Shown: positions 33,690 to 45,592, numbered from the stretch's first letter. The stretch: 64,000 bases of DNA from Poa pratensis (GCA_947311845.1 CAMZMU010000020.1:33991946-34055945); one strand, 5' to 3'. The notes: generated by a model from the sequence alone, not told the origin. Numbers and translations: made by a program.

Positions 33690-35280
33690 AAGAGACACCC
33701 CATTAGGGCACCACTCCTTTTGCCTGTGCTTGGCGGCTGTATGACTTCCTTGTCGAGACATCTTCATGTTTGCTGTCACACTCTTTCCTCTGCCACTTGG
33801 TGTTCTTCTATCCCAACCGGCCCGACGAATCAGCCTCTATGTCAGGTGCATCCCTCGTCGCACCTTCTTCCTTCTCTCTGGCTTCAGTGAGTGGAATGGC
33901 TAGTTTTTCACGAGCAAGAGCTAATTCTGCCTGAGCAAGTTTGGAAGGGGAAAAGGAGAAAGATTTTCCGTGGAAGAACCAGCGGCCGAGCTAAAAATAG
34001 CGTAGCTTTGTTGTGCGACATTAAGAAGATGATCATCGGACATAGATTGAAAAACCGCAAAGTCAGAAATAGAGGGTGTACCTAAGATTTTATTCTCCTT
34101 AGTTAGCTGGACTGCCCGGTGAACAACTGGGCCGTCGGTGAGGCCCTCTCCCTGCGCACTTCCGCTTGAAGGTGAGGTCCTGGAGAACAGGAGCGGCTAA
34201 GTCACCACCTATTCCCCTTGACGACGAGGTCCTGAAGTGGAGGCATTCACAGAGATCACTCCCTTGAGAGATTCGTCAGGAACTCGGGCTGAGGGATGTT
34301 GTTGATGGTAACCACCAGCACCCTTGCATTTGCTTCGCCTTTCACGCTCCCTCATTTTGTCACCATAAGATCCCAATTGATAGGGTTTCACACCCTAGTT
34401 CAGCTATGTCGGATTCATGAAGCTTGTGTGCCTTGCCGGGAGACATGTAGTTAGCCCCCACAGAATTAGCAGAGTCATACTTCACGGAAGGAACCGGCGG
34501 CTGATCACTGGCTATGACCGTAGCAGCCGTGTCGATAGGTTGAACCTACCGAGTTTGCGATGTTGTTTTTTATCGGATTGGGGCTGGGGATGCTCTTAGA
34601 ACAGAAAAAAAGAAACCATATTGATTGATGGGCGGCGCAGACACCACCTTTGACACCACCGAAGCTTGAGCAAGGATGGGAGTGTGTTCCCCTGCCACCG
34701 ATTTGTGTCCTCCTCCCCCCGCTCCCCCTTGGGAAGCATAGTGGTTTTGTTATTTTTCTTTGATTGATTCATGGCAGCCCTAGCGCCCGTGCCAGCCTCC
34801 CTCCTCCTCATCAGAGCTCCTTGTCATCATCAGGTCGTTTCTCGGTGGAGGGGGAGTGGATTCAGATCTCGCAGGGTTGCTTGGTTCTCCACTTCCACCC
34901 TCACCTTGGATACTGCCCGTTGATGAACAATATGAAATGCTCAGTGATCTTCACCGTGGCTCGACACCCAAATTTCATCCTAATAGGGTCCAGCTGATCA
35001 GCTAGCGTCGATTCATCCACCTCCATCGGACGCCCCACTGCCCTGTGTCTACCAGAACCTTGTTAGTGCATCTGTAGGGCGGAGGGACCCCATGCAGACA
35101 CACTCAAGTGTGAGACAAGATTTATGTCCCATGCTCATCGATCGAACCCTCCCTGACCAGCACCCTTGCCTTTAGTGATTGGCAGTCGGAGGCCCCCCGC
35201 CTCAGATGGCCATGCACACAGGCTTTCCTTTGGGGGAAAGAGAATAGCATAGTCTGAATTACTCAACTATCGGACCTGCT
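33690..35280 (-). pseudogene. Probable LINE ORF1 region, decayed
   Basis: On the minus strand near 35000 a reading with RPMEVDESTLADQ, DPIRMKFGC and FILFINGQYP resembles the RNA-binding region of plant LINE ORF1 proteins. Further 3', 34120-33860 reads as an acidic, serine-rich tail (GTPSISDFAVF, LAREKLAIPLTEAREKEEG) with stops and frame changes. It sits on the far side of the Reina-like element from an endonuclease fragment in the same orientation, so both are probably one LINE split by that insertion. No long open frame remains. Confidence 0.5.
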
Positions 35281-35650
35281 AACCCCATTGTTCATCCACC
35301 AGTTCTTTGAACTCCAACTTTCGTTGGTGTTCGTGTGATAAATGTGTGTATAAACCCCTGATAACTTCGGATATACATAGTGGATAACTTATGTAATTTT
35401 TTTCATTTTTTTGTAATAATTAACTTCGAGTTTGGACTAGTAAATAAAACATTGGTTATTCCATGGAAACATGATATCATAAATAAAACATTGTTCATTC
35501 CATGGAATTATGATATGATAACTGATGCCATCACCTCGCTGAAAGGCTATGATGAATTATTCTACGACCATGCGTTTGTGTATAGTGGAGTAGTTGTAGC
35601 ATTTAGCTGACAATCTCGCAGTTAGCTCCAGTTGCACACATGTACTGCTG
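35281..35650. other. Intergenic, downstream of metacaspase copy 2
   Basis: AT-rich with a short imperfect tandem repeat (AATAAAACATTG...TTCCATGGAA twice, 35443-35515). No gene is seen. Confidence 0.5.
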
Positions 35651-35656
35651 GTTAAT

Positions 35657-36933
35657 TCATAGCATAAACGTCTTCCGGTTGATGTCGAACTTCTCAGAAG
35701 AAGACAGCTGAGGTTCCTGCACACCACTGAAGTTCACCACCTCTCGGACATGCGGGGCAATCGCCGCCGGGACGTTGCAGTGGCTCCGGCTATCGCTGTT
35801 GCAGTCAGCGATGATCGCCTTTGTCTTTGATTCTTTGAAAGCAGCTGGCCGTAGGTGAGCGGGCGATGCGCCGACCACGCCGCCGCGAAGAAGCTGTACG
35901 TCAGGGCTCCCATGACCATGGTCTCGTCGCCGCAATCATCTTGCGAATCTTCGTCTTCGGCGCTGCCGCTGATCAGGATCGCATGTCCGCCGCTCGTGTT
36001 CTTCCAGGCACCCGTTGGAGCGCTGTGATCCATCATTCCATCCACTCGGGTTTGCCATTCCTTAGAAAAATACTCCCAAGTGTCAATTAACTGCTAATGG
36101 CGTGCAAGATTTACTCATACTACTACAGTACGTATGTACTACTTTTTTATCTGGCAAAGGTTGGGGAGATCCAGGACGGTGCCGCAGCGGCAGGCGTCGA
36201 TGATGGCGTGGAGCCTGACTCCGTGCACGAGCGGGCGGACGATGGCCTCGTTTATCTCATCGTCGGTGATGTCGCCGTTCAGTTTATAGTCAAGCGGGCA
36301 GATGGTCTCATCTTGGCCGTCCAGCTCGTCGCCGTCTTGGTCGTCCTGCTGGTCGCCGTGGCCGGAGAAGTGGAACACAAGGGAGTCCCCGGAGCTGCAG
36401 CCGTACACCAGCCACCGCATCGCCAGTAGGATATTGCACTTTGTTGGCCTCCTGTACGGGTTGCGCTCTTCATCTGGCATTCAGCACGAGAACAAATGGA
36501 TCATACGTGGTTCTTGGACGACCATAGAGATGAACCACAAACAAAGCGAGAGTTCTTGGATGCGATTTCTAACCGGTAAGGACGAGGATGCAATCGCTTG
36601 GGAAACCGTACTTGAGGGTGAGCAGGAACTTCATGCAGTGGACGTCGTTGATGGGGCCGCGCAGCTCGGCCTCCGTCCCAATGTAGTTGATGCCAACCAA
36701 GAGGGCGCGCTTCTTACCGTGGACTGTCTGGTATCCCGCCTCCGAGAACCTCCGCGGTCCTGCCGGTGGCAGCGGCCTGGTGCGGCCGCCGCCGGCGATG
36801 TTGGTGATGACGTCCCTGACGAAGCCTACGGCGCCGTGCCGCTCGACCCGCGTCACCCCACGGCAGTGCGCGCACTGGACGGTGCTAGCGCCCCGGGGAC
36901 AGCGAAGCGCGCGCCGCACTGGCCGCACTCCAT
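35657..36933 (-). pseudogene. Type I metacaspase, copy 2, frameshifted
   Basis: It has the same three-exon plan as the copy at 22.8-24.0 kb: exons about 36933-36574, 36473-36143 and from about 36045 to 35657, with matching splice sites. Exon 1 starts M-E-C-G-Q-C-G but loses one C in a C/G run near 36896, which breaks the zinc finger. The remainder (VQCAHCRGVTRV, KRALLVGINYIGT) is intact in the other frame. Exon 2 has HFSGHGDQ, but the cysteine motif reads D-A-C-R-C-G-T instead of the usual D-(A/S)-C-H-S-G-T. Exon 3 has an apparent 8-base duplication near 36040 and another frame change near 35835, then ends NFSGVQEPQLSSSEKF as copy 1 does. It is a paralogue in the same orientation 13 kb away. 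Confidence 0.85.
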
Positions 36934-37011
36934 GGCTCGTGGCTACTGGCTGGCGGCTTGCTCTGCCTCTGCCTCTGGCTTGCCTGCCTCAGTGTCTCGA
37001 CACCATGTCCT

Positions 37012-37019
37012 TTTTATAG
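37012..37019 (-). promoter_or_regulatory. TATA box of metacaspase copy 2
   Basis: CTATAAAAAGG on the minus strand lies about 80 bases upstream of the ATG at 36933. The upstream CAAACGG/TAAACGG stretch is shared with copy 1. Confidence 0.6.
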
Positions 37020-37029
37020 TGCCCAAGTG

Positions 37030-37746
37030 AAGCGCAAACGGTAAGGTCTACAAACATATTATATATTGAGCATTTTAACACAGAATCCTTGTGCCTTTTC
37101 TTCCCAATTTTTATATTTGTAGAATCGCGTGCACCGTGGCACGATGAACATTAACAAATTGCAGGCTAGGATTTGTTCTTTGGCGACACACAGCATTGCA
37201 AGCACTATGTACATATATGAGTACCTTGTTGGAGCCATAGATATAACAGAGTAATGAACAGGAATATGTTCGGCTGGGGAAGATCAACGAATATGAATTT
37301 AATTCGAAGGCAAACAGAAACGTGAAAGAATTCACGGGAATACATAAAACCAAATTCCACACTAGATATGGCGGACTCCCAACTTTTCATATTCTGATTC
37401 TAGAACTATGGAATCGGAGCCGGCGAAAGCATCTGGCTGCTCTGAACATCTATTCCAGTTAGTTAATTAAATAATCTAAAAAAAGTTACTTAATTAAAAA
37501 CACAATACCATACTAACAAAAAGGTGTGCTAGAAATAATCAAAACCATTTTCAAAACTAAAATATAATCAAAACAACTAGTCATGAAAGGAGCAACTTCG
37601 AAAAAGAAACCATAGCTCATCCTCCATCCAGAAACAAGGCATACCTTAGAGCATCTCTTTTGCACCTGGATGCTATTGGTCTGGCTGTATTTCGTTATCT
37701 GATGATAATGAAATTCGATCCGTGGGGATCGCGTGAAAAAAAAACC
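37030..37746. other. Intergenic upstream of metacaspase copy 2
   Basis: AT-rich, no gene. Two GAGCATCTC starts (37649, 37749), a frequent terminal motif of grass DNA transposons, suggest transposon ends but no inverted partner was found. Confidence 0.4.
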
Positions 37747-38145
37747 TTAGAGCATCTCCACTAGGGCCACTAAACACAACCCTAAATTGTTTTTAGGGGC
37801 AAGAGGAGTCCGATGGTGATGAGCTCACTGAGCAACGGTGGGAGGAGCAGAAGGGGTCCGCTGATGATGACTACTACATTGCATCGGTCATACTTGCGTC
37901 GAGCATCAACGGACCAAGATGAAGCATCATGGATCAGTCCTGCTGCGCATGAAGAGACAAGTTGATGGCAATGCTCTCGTTGCGAGGGATCACTCTGAAA
38001 CTCCTCGTACATATCCGCCAAAATACTTTCGAAGGAGGTTCATGATCAATAGGGATCTCGTCATACACATAGCGCAAGTGGTGAAGGCTTTGGTATTTCA
38101 GATAGCGCAGGCTCAGAAACTTCAGAGGTGGGGGAGGATGAATGT
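37747..38145 (+). pseudogene. PIF/Harbinger transposase N-terminal fragment
   Basis: Frames on the plus strand read an acidic Asp-rich stretch, SSINGPR, then V-D-G-N-A-L-V-A-R-D and YPPKYFRRRFMINRDLVIHI. This is the N-terminal helix-turn-helix part of plant Harbinger (ALP1-like) transposases. Frame changes occur near 37915 and after 38080. The Tat element inserted right after it (target duplication AATGT, 38141-38145), and no convincing continuation is seen at 53441. It differs in strand and position from the catalytic fragment at 25 kb. Confidence 0.55.
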
Positions 38146-39089
38146 TGTCGTGTCTCGATGCATGGACACCGGGAGTATAGGATACCCCTTTTAGGTTCGG
38201 CACGGGGCGCGAAGGAGGCTGAGAATCGTCTTCTCGGGCGGAGTCTAGATCAAGCTCTCCTCTCCACGATCAAAGCATGCAACCAAAGGGACACAAGGAG
38301 CTACCCAGGTTCAGGCCGCCCGGAGGCTAAAAGCCCTACTCCTGCATGTCTGGATTGATGGGTTCTTCATAGTGTGGCTTACAATGGAGCCTCCCGGATG
38401 GGGTACCCGGAAGGGTTTTGGCTGGAGGTAGAAGAAGGACAGATCCTGACCCGGAGGAGATCACCTTCTCCTCTACCTTCGCAGCCCTAGTCTAGTCTTG
38501 CTCTGGTTCGACTTGTTCCTCTGTTTGACCTCCCCCTCCTCCGTGCCTTGGTCATCCTTTTATAGGCTAAAGGGTTGCCACATGGTCACGTGAGGGGCAC
38601 GAGGGACCTTCGGCGTGAAGGACCCTCCTTATCTAGTTTAGGGGAGACGTGGCCTCTTCTTAGCCTAGTGTCTCCCTTGGGTTAGGTGGGAGCGTCCACC
38701 TTGGGGTGGACAGGGGCTGACACCACCACGGGCTGTGCTTCCTGCCCGCGCTACCTTCGCCTTGCTTCCCAAGTCTTCTGAGGTCTTCTAGCGTGAGGTG
38801 GAGAGCTTATCCACAGTGATGTGGGGAAGTCCCGGAAAGGGAGCCCGGCCTCCTGCCGGGAACTCGGGCTCTCGGGTCCTTCCTTGCCTTCTTGCTTGGT
38901 TCGGGGATCCGGCAGGCCCCCAGGACCGGAGCCCTTTGTCGATGTAGGCCTTGCTTGGCCTTCGCGGGGCGGACGGTGAACCCACCAGCTTGACTTGAGT
39001 CTTGGTCTTATCCATCTTCATCTTGGGCCCACATGGGGTGGACCCACTTTGGCAGCACTAGGGGAACCCCGTGTTCCACTGTTGTGACA
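38146..39089 (-). repeat. 3' LTR of the Tat element
   Basis: 944 bp. On the plus strand it begins TGTCGTGTCTCG and ends TTGTGACA. Direct partner of 52497-53440 with scattered substitutions and a few one-base indels. Confidence 0.94.
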
Positions 39090-39103
39090 GTAGCCCCCGG
39101 GCA
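39090..39103 (-). other. Polypurine tract of the Tat element
   Basis: GCCCGGGGGCTAC on the minus strand directly precedes the 3' LTR start. Confidence 0.75.
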
Positions 39104-39390
39104 TGGTCCCGGCGGCTCTTGCTCCAGCTGCCGGGGCTATGGCCTAAAGATAGGTCAAAGTGGGTCCCCGGGCACCTGATCTTCCTTGCTCTGCTCCGTT
39201 GGGGACCCGCCGAGGCGAGGTAGAGACGAGCCCCCGGGTCCTTTTGACTGAATCGCGGCGAACGTTGCGATTCGTGCGGACTCCGTGCTTATCTTGGAAT
39301 CCAACAGGCGAAATGCGCAGAAATCGGCATGCCCCCTTGATCCCCACGCCCGTCGGAGTAATGAGGCTGCGACGCGACGTGTGGGATGCC

Positions 39391-39397
39391 TTATAAG
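39391..39397 (+). promoter_or_regulatory. Possible TATA box of the antisense ORF
   Basis: TTATAAG on the plus strand lies about 135 bases before the ATG at 39531 and after a GC-rich stretch. It is read toward the antisense ORF, opposite to the retrotransposon genes. Confidence 0.4.
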
Positions 39398-39530
39398 CCA
39401 CGACTGGCTTCCACTGTAGCCATTACCTCTCCAGATTCGACGAAATCCCCAAATCGCCGCCTCCGCCTTCGCCCTCCTGACTTTGCTCCGCTACCTCCTC
39501 TTCCTTTGCCTCTCCACGTCCCGCAGAACA

Positions 39531-40115
39531 ATGTCCGGCGGAGCAGAGATGGCCTTGTCCGACGTATCGACGGCGGAGTCCGTCTTCTGAGGCGCGGCGG
39601 ATGCGCCCAGCGAAGCTGGAGCCCGAGCCGCTGATGGCGAGGTTGCGTCCCGCTCTTCTGCTGCCCAGAATATCGCTCGCCTGGCGGCTGTCTCCGGTCC
39701 TGTTGCCCAAGAAGAGGCAAGGATAAGGGCAGTGAGGAGGGCGCACCTGTGGTCCATTCTGAAGGAAAGGACTGCCGGTATTCCGGAGCTGTCCTTGGTT
39801 GTGGCTGAGCTCGAGGCCGTCGAACAGGTTCACTGTTTGCTCTTCTTTGTTTTTTCCGCCTTTTTCCTGGATGACTTCGATCTTGACCTAGACTGCTTTT
39901 CATAGGCCGAGAGTCAGTCCATAGGCAAACTGGCGGACGGAATCCTCCGTCTTTTGGCCCTGGAGCACCCTGGTCGGCAGAAGGGGTCGAGCTCTTCGAC
40001 GCGCCTGACAAGATCCTGCACGCGTGCCATCCTTTCATCCAGGCGTCCCCGGAAGAAAGGAGTGCACCCGGCAGGCAATAAAACAGAAGACAGTCTGCGC
40101 AGCCAGGAGCTCTGA
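39531..40115 (+). pseudogene. Spliced antisense ORF of the Tat element
   Basis: On the strand opposite to gag-pol, an ATG at 39531 opens exon 1 (39531-39827, 99 codons). A 78-bp intron with GT-AG ends (39828-39905) follows, then exon 2 (39906-40115) ending in TGA. The joined frame is continuous except for one in-frame TGA at 39588-39590. The product is Ala- and charge-rich with a likely helical part (EEARIRAVRRAHLW, LSLVVAELEAVEQ, GKLADGILRLLALEH). Antisense ORFs between pol and the 3' LTR are known in the Tat lineage (Grande, Retand); their role is unsettled. A longer frame on the opposite strand over the same bases is a GC artefact. Confidence 0.6.
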
Positions 40116-40119
40116 GCTG

Positions 40120-41000
40120 GCCTTAGTAGCATAGGCTAGATATGTACCAGGGAAAGCATAACTGAATGTAATTCAGAATTGTAATTCAGAATGTAAGTTC
40201 AGGGTCATTTCCCAAACCTCCCTTGCACTAACGCGCCGTCAAGTTTTCAGAGGAGATCTCTTAGGTGACAAGTACTCTAACCGCCTGTACCGGTAGCAGT
40301 ACCCCTAAGAGCACTATGCCTTCCGGGAGTCCACTCCACAGCCACGGGTACTAGGCCAGAAGGGAAATCTGACCGTTCGCCGGGGAGGACGCATTACCCC
40401 CGCAAAGGTTCTCATCAACTGTCAAGCATGCGCAGGTTGGTGGTATATTGACTCCGAGCGAGATATTATGCCTAGAATGCAAGATGCACATGCAAAGACT
40501 TAGCTGATTTTTGCCGTGCTCTTGATCTGCTCTGTCCTTCCCGGGTATCCAGCTCCTGAGCCGCTCTTCAGCATCCATTCCTGTCCCGGGAGAGGCGCTA
40601 CACAAACAACTTTCAGTAGGAAAAGAATGGACCCTCCCTTACATGTCGTGAAAGTGTTTCATCCGGAGCAACCCGCAAGCAAAGTTGAATGTGCATTTCT
40701 GTGTTTAGTTCTTTAAAACACAGCACTGCCCGTTCCACTTCTTACCGCGGCAGTACGGCACGATCAGGTGGCAGCGCCTACTGATAGGCTACTCGCGCTC
40801 GACCTGTCAGCCACCGGCACCATGTCAGCCCCCTGCTTGGGGGTTGTTACGGATAACACACTTCACGACAACAAGAGAGGCTCACGGAATTGAAAAACTT
40901 ATCTTTTATTCCTTGGCGACGATTCTTACACCCTTATACAGAACACTAGCCCCTTGGGCGTGCTTAGTTGACTCGAACTATCTGCGATTCATGTTCGTAT
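40120..41000 (-). other. Tat 3' untranslated spacer, no gene seen
   Basis: This lies between the antisense ORF and the end of integrase. No frame with recognisable content. It is part of the element, as both sides are. Confidence 0.6.
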
Positions 41001-43772
41001 TCAGGGGTAGAATTTCCGGAGATTCTCGATGTTCCAGGCGTTGCCCTCCGGCCTGCCTTTCTCGTCCTCCAGATAAACAGCTCCGGGTCTCAGGGTATGC
41101 GTCACCCGATAAGGTCCTTCCCACTTGGACGACAGCTTGTTCATGTTATCAAGCTTCTGCTTCTTGCGGAGAACCAGGTCTCCGGGTTCCAGTACCCGTG
41201 AACGGATATGGCGATCATGATAGCGGCGGAGCCCTTGCTGGTATCGAGCAGATCGTAAAGAAGCTCGACACCGCACCTCTTCCAGGAAGTTGATGTCATC
41301 AATCCTCCTCTCAGCTTGTGCGTCTTCATCATAGGCAAGTACCCGGGGGGATCCATGCCTGAGCTCTGTTGGCAAGACGGCTTCGCTCCATAGACAAGGA
41401 AGAATGGTGTTTCTTGAGTGGCTCTGCTTGGTGTGGTTCTGAGGGACCACAAGACACTTGGTAGATGCTCAATCCAGTTCTTGCCCTTGTCTTCTAACTT
41501 GTCAAAGGCCTTGGTCTTCAAACCCTTTAGGACCTCCGCATTGGCTCGCTCCACTTGCCCATTGCACCTTGGGTAGGACACCGAGGCAAAACACACCTTG
41601 ATTCCCAGCTCTTCACAGAAGTTGAGGAAGGATCGGCTTGTGAACTGAGAGCCATTGTCCGTTATGATTCTGTTGGGTACTCCAAGCGGTACACGATCCC
41701 TTCAATGAACTTGATGGCTGCTTGAGCTGTCTGTCTTGGTACTGGCATCACTTCCACCCACTTTGTGAACTTGTCGATGGCCACGAAAAGGTATTCATGG
41801 CCCCCGACAGACTTCGGTATCTTCCCACGATGTCCAGCCCCCAGACCGCGAACGGCCAGGAGATTGGAATTGGCTGCAGAGCTTGCGCCGGCTGATGTAT
41901 GTTCTTCGCATAGTACTGGCAGGCTTCACAGGTCTTGACTAGCTGCTCGCATCACTGAGGACTGTTGGCCAGTAGAACCCGTGACGAAAACTTTACCCGC
42001 CAGTGATCTTGATGCCACATGACTTGAACATGTGCCCTCGTGGATGTCCCTAGCAGTACTTGGCCTTGTTCTTGAGGATGCAGCGGAGCTTGACTCCGTT
42101 GTCCCGTCGCCGGTAGAGCTCGCCGTCGATCATGACGTAGAGCTTGGCTTGACGAGCCACCCGCTCGGCGTCGTGTCATCCTCCGGGAGGGCGTGCTCCA
42201 TGATGTACTTGACGATGTCCCGGGCCCAGGGTGGGTGGGTTCCTTCCACCGGTAGCACCATCCGACGGAAAGAAAGCATAGCTTCCTCCGCCAGAGGGGC
42301 TGCCGGGTCTTGAGCTTCTGGGCTGGCTACCCGTGTTGTCGAGGTAGAAGGGTCGCCAGCCCCCGGCGCAGATCTTGTCGCGAGCCTCTCGGGTGGATCG
42401 AAGGTCGCCTGAGGACCTCGATGTAGATCCCGGGAGGCACTGGTTCTTGCTTGGACGCCACCTGCGATAGCTCATCCGCGGCCGTGTTTTCTCCCCGTGG
42501 GACGTACACAGCCCGGAAGTTGTCGAAGCGCCGCTGCAGCTTCCAGACCTCTTCGACGTATGGTGCCATCTGAGGGCACGCGTACTCCTTGTTCACTTGT
42601 TTGATGACTAACTGAGAGTCACCCTTGACGACGATCTTGTTGATGCCGAGGCCGATGGCAGCACGAAGTCCTGCGAGCAGGCCCTCGTACTCCGCCGTGT
42701 TGTTGGAGATGTTCCCTTGGTAGTGCATCTGGACGACGTACTTCAGCCGGTCCCCGTTGGTGAGGTTAGGACAACCCCAGCACCTCCTTTCCCCTTGGTG
42801 TAGGAGCCGTCGAAGTGCATGGTCCAGGCGCTAGGATCTTCCTTCCCGGGGAGGCAGGTTTCCTCTTCCGGGTCGTCGAACGCCGTCTCGGTCCACTCGG
42901 CCGTGAAGTCCGCCAGCGCCTGACTCTTGATGTTGTCCGTGTGCTCGAACTTGAGACCGAAACCTTGAAGCTCCATGGCCCACCATGATATGCGACCAGT
43001 GGCAAGTGGGTTCTCCAGGGGGCTTCTTAGGTTGTACTTGGATACCACCGTGATGGGATGGCTTTGGAAGTACGGCCTCATCTTGCGGGAGGCAATGAGG
43101 ATTGCCAGCAGCAGCTTCTGCATCATGGGGTACCGCTCCCGGGCGTCGCGCAGCACTGCGCTGACGAAGTAGACCGGGTGCTGCACCTTGCGGGTCGCCG
43201 AGTCCTGAAAGGGCTCGGCTTCCTCCATGTCGACGTCTTGGGGTGGGGACGAGGTAGCCCCCGCGAAGTCTCGTCGGAGGGAGATTCTCCATTCCCGACG
43301 GGCTCCGCACCGTCTGGTAAGGTTGCAGTGACGTCAGGATTGTAGACCCCTGGTCACCCGGCAGCCTTTTCTTGCATGGTTGTCCCGGGAGAGAGTTCCC
43401 GGGTCGCTTGCCCTTGATCTTGCTTGACTTCTTCGGAGGAGCGTCACGCTCTACCACAAGCACAGCGCTGATCACCTGGTTGGTGGCAGCAATGTACAGT
43501 AGTAGGGGCTCCTTTTCTTCTGGTGCCACGAGGATTGGTGGCGAGGCGAGGTAGCGCTTGAGGGACTGCAGGGCTTCCTCGGCCTCGGGGGTCCACTCCA
43601 CGGGGCCTGACTTCTTGAGCAGCCTGAAGAACGGTAAGGCCCGCTCCCCAAGCCTTGAGATGAAGCGCCCGAGTGCAGTGATGCACCCGTTGAGGCGCTG
43701 TACGTCCTTGACCCGCCGGGGTGCCTCCATGCGCTCGATTGTCTTGATTTTGTCCGGATTCGCCTCGATCCC
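41001..43772 (-). pseudogene. Tat pol: RT C-terminus, RNase H, second RNase H, integrase; broken
   Basis: The reading begins at 43772 inside RT (G-I-E-A-N-P-D-K-I, then MEAPRRVKDVQRLNG and WTPEAEEALQSLK). The first RNase H covers 43228-42870 (QHPVYFVSAVL, RERYPMMQKL). A second archaeal-type RNase H lies at 42850-42430 with acidic residues in MHFDGSYTKGKGG, NTAEYEGLLAGL, VKGDSQLV and NTAADELS. Integrase follows: a zinc-binding region near 42100-41900, the core in 41850-41450 (CNGQVERANAEVLK, NWIEHLPSVLWSLRTT) and the C-terminal domain to 41001 (SSKWEGPYRVT, NIENLRKFYP). Several frame changes (near 43250, 42760, 42330, 41690) and stops (near 42055, 41940) make it non-functional. The 5' end is cut by the Athila-like LTR at 43773. 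Confidence 0.9.
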
Positions 43773-45500
43773 TGATGCATGTAAAATGCATACATGAACT
43801 TTACATTTTATTACATGTTATTCCATGTTATTTGCATCATATAAGGGTTATATTCATGATTTATATTGAGTTTTGGGGATAATTAACAACTTCCCCATTT
43901 TTCTGGAATTAACCCTGCACTGTCAGAAAACCCCCTTTTCTATATTTTTACGTTTCAGGCGACCAAACGACGTCCAAATGACCTGAAACTTTACGGGGAT
44001 CACTTTTTGGAAGGAACGAAACGTAGGCGCAAAGGAAGCGAAGAAACGGAGACCAGAAGGCCGAAAGGGGTGGGCCCACGCGGCCAGATTCCCTAACCGC
44101 GTGGGACCCACCAAGTTGGGCCCTCGGGCCTCCGCTACCGTCGATCTTTCTTCCCGAAGCTTCGTCTTGACCTAAAAACGACTATATATAGATCCCCCAG
44201 GGTTTTCGCGAAAGGGAGCGCCGCCGAAACACAGAAACCACGAAACAGAGACCTGGAGCTGAAGATTGGAGGGGGAAAACTCCGGCGGGGCACTGCCGGT
44301 GTGGTCTCCTTCCCCTCCAACAACATCTCCACCGACACCATGATGAAGATGGAGTAGTCCACCCCTGGACTATGGTTTGTGGAAGTAACTTATGTATCTC
44401 TCCTCTCTATGAGCTTCACTAATTAGTACCGTATGAGCTGCTGAACATGATTACGGTCATCTATGTAATTCCTTTGTGGTGGATCTTTATTATGAGTTAA
44501 TACATGTTTGAGATTGCAATGGTTTTGTTTCAGTTATGAAAATAGATGCATATTATGTACCCCGTTCTTATTTACTTGTCATGATCAAGCATGTTTATGA
44601 GAGCATGTGAGGGGAACGTGTACATTAGTTGGAGTAACGGGGGTGGCTAGTGCAGTGAACGTGAGAGAAAGTTCTGCGATCCACTTGGGTTTTCTACTTT
44701 ACTTTGTTGCCTCACTAGGGATAAACAAAAATATCATGCTACCGGAGAGTGGATGTGACCTTGGCCACTACCTCCATGACTAGATCTAGCATGTTCTTAT
44801 TTTAACTTCATGTCATTGAACTTATTGCTATGGTCTGATTTATCTTAATTACTAAGGTATTATGATTTAGTTCGCATCTTGGTGGAGCATAAGAGAGAAA
44901 CAACTTATACTTGAGATCTCTATGTTAGGACGTGATGGCCATATTATTAATAACTTGTCAAACCATGTCTTGCCATCTTACATGTTAATTTTAGTGTTCC
45001 ATTGTCTACCACGTTATCAAGGAGAGAGTGCATTTGAGAAACCATGAACCCCGGTCCATTTTTAATCATAAGAAACACCTTTCCAACACTTTTATCATCA
45101 TTTTTTTTGCTGCCATTATTAAATCCGAAAATACAAAAACACTTTTACATCTGCATTCATCATAAAAAAACCCAAAAATATCATTTATCATTACTACCAT
45201 CATCCTTGCATATTTATTTTACTATCATTGCATATTTACTACTGTTTGCATATTTATTTTATTATCATTCTCACACCTTGTGCTTGACAACCACTTGGTG
45301 AGGTTGAGGGCACCAAACAATTTATTTTGTTGCAGGTTCTCAAGAGAAGGATAAGGAGATAACACCTGAAATACTGGTTCCCCGAGAGTTCGATATTAAA
45401 CCCTCGAGTCACCCCTCGTGGGGAAAACTGTCTTCCACTACTACATACACTCTGCACTTGGAGTCTCAACCTAACCCATTTACTTTTCACGCAGGTAACC
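43773..45500 (+). repeat. 5' LTR and leader of an Athila-like element
   Basis: It starts TGATGCATGTAAAATGCATAC exactly where the Tat RT frame breaks, and leads to two primer-site copies at 45528 and 45575. CTATATATAGATCC at 44182-44195 is a good TATA box. No coding frame. The inner LTR edge was not pinned down (no clear CA before the primer sites), and no second copy exists in the window to fix it. Confidence 0.7.
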
Positions 45501-45527
45501 ACACGAAGGGCCGTCAAGACCGTTTTC

Positions 45528-45592
45528 TGGCGCCGTTGTGGGGTAGCTACGTGAAGGGCCATCAAGACGTTTTCTGGCGCCGTTGCCGGGAG
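45528..45592 (+). other. Two tandem primer binding sites
   Basis: TGGCGCCGTTGTGGGG at 45528-45543 and TGGCGCCGTTGCCGGGAG at 45575-45592 each follow a copy of GAAGGGCC(G/A)TCAAGAC...GTTTTC. A segment of about 47 bp has been duplicated. The second copy is the better match to the usual Athila primer site. Confidence 0.8.

Noticed and set aside
34417..34997. Plus-strand frames of 60-77 codons
   Set aside because: No resemblance to known proteins, while the minus strand reads as LINE ORF1-like sequence.
24590..38145. The catalytic (25 kb) and N-terminal (38 kb) Harbinger fragments being one transposase split by insertions
   Set aside because: They are on opposite strands and the N-terminal part lies beside its own GAGCATCTC-type end, so they are separate elements.
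39391..40038. 215-codon minus-strand frame in the Tat 3' region
   Set aside because: It is the shadow of the antisense ORF in GC-rich DNA, with low-complexity content and no family resemblance.
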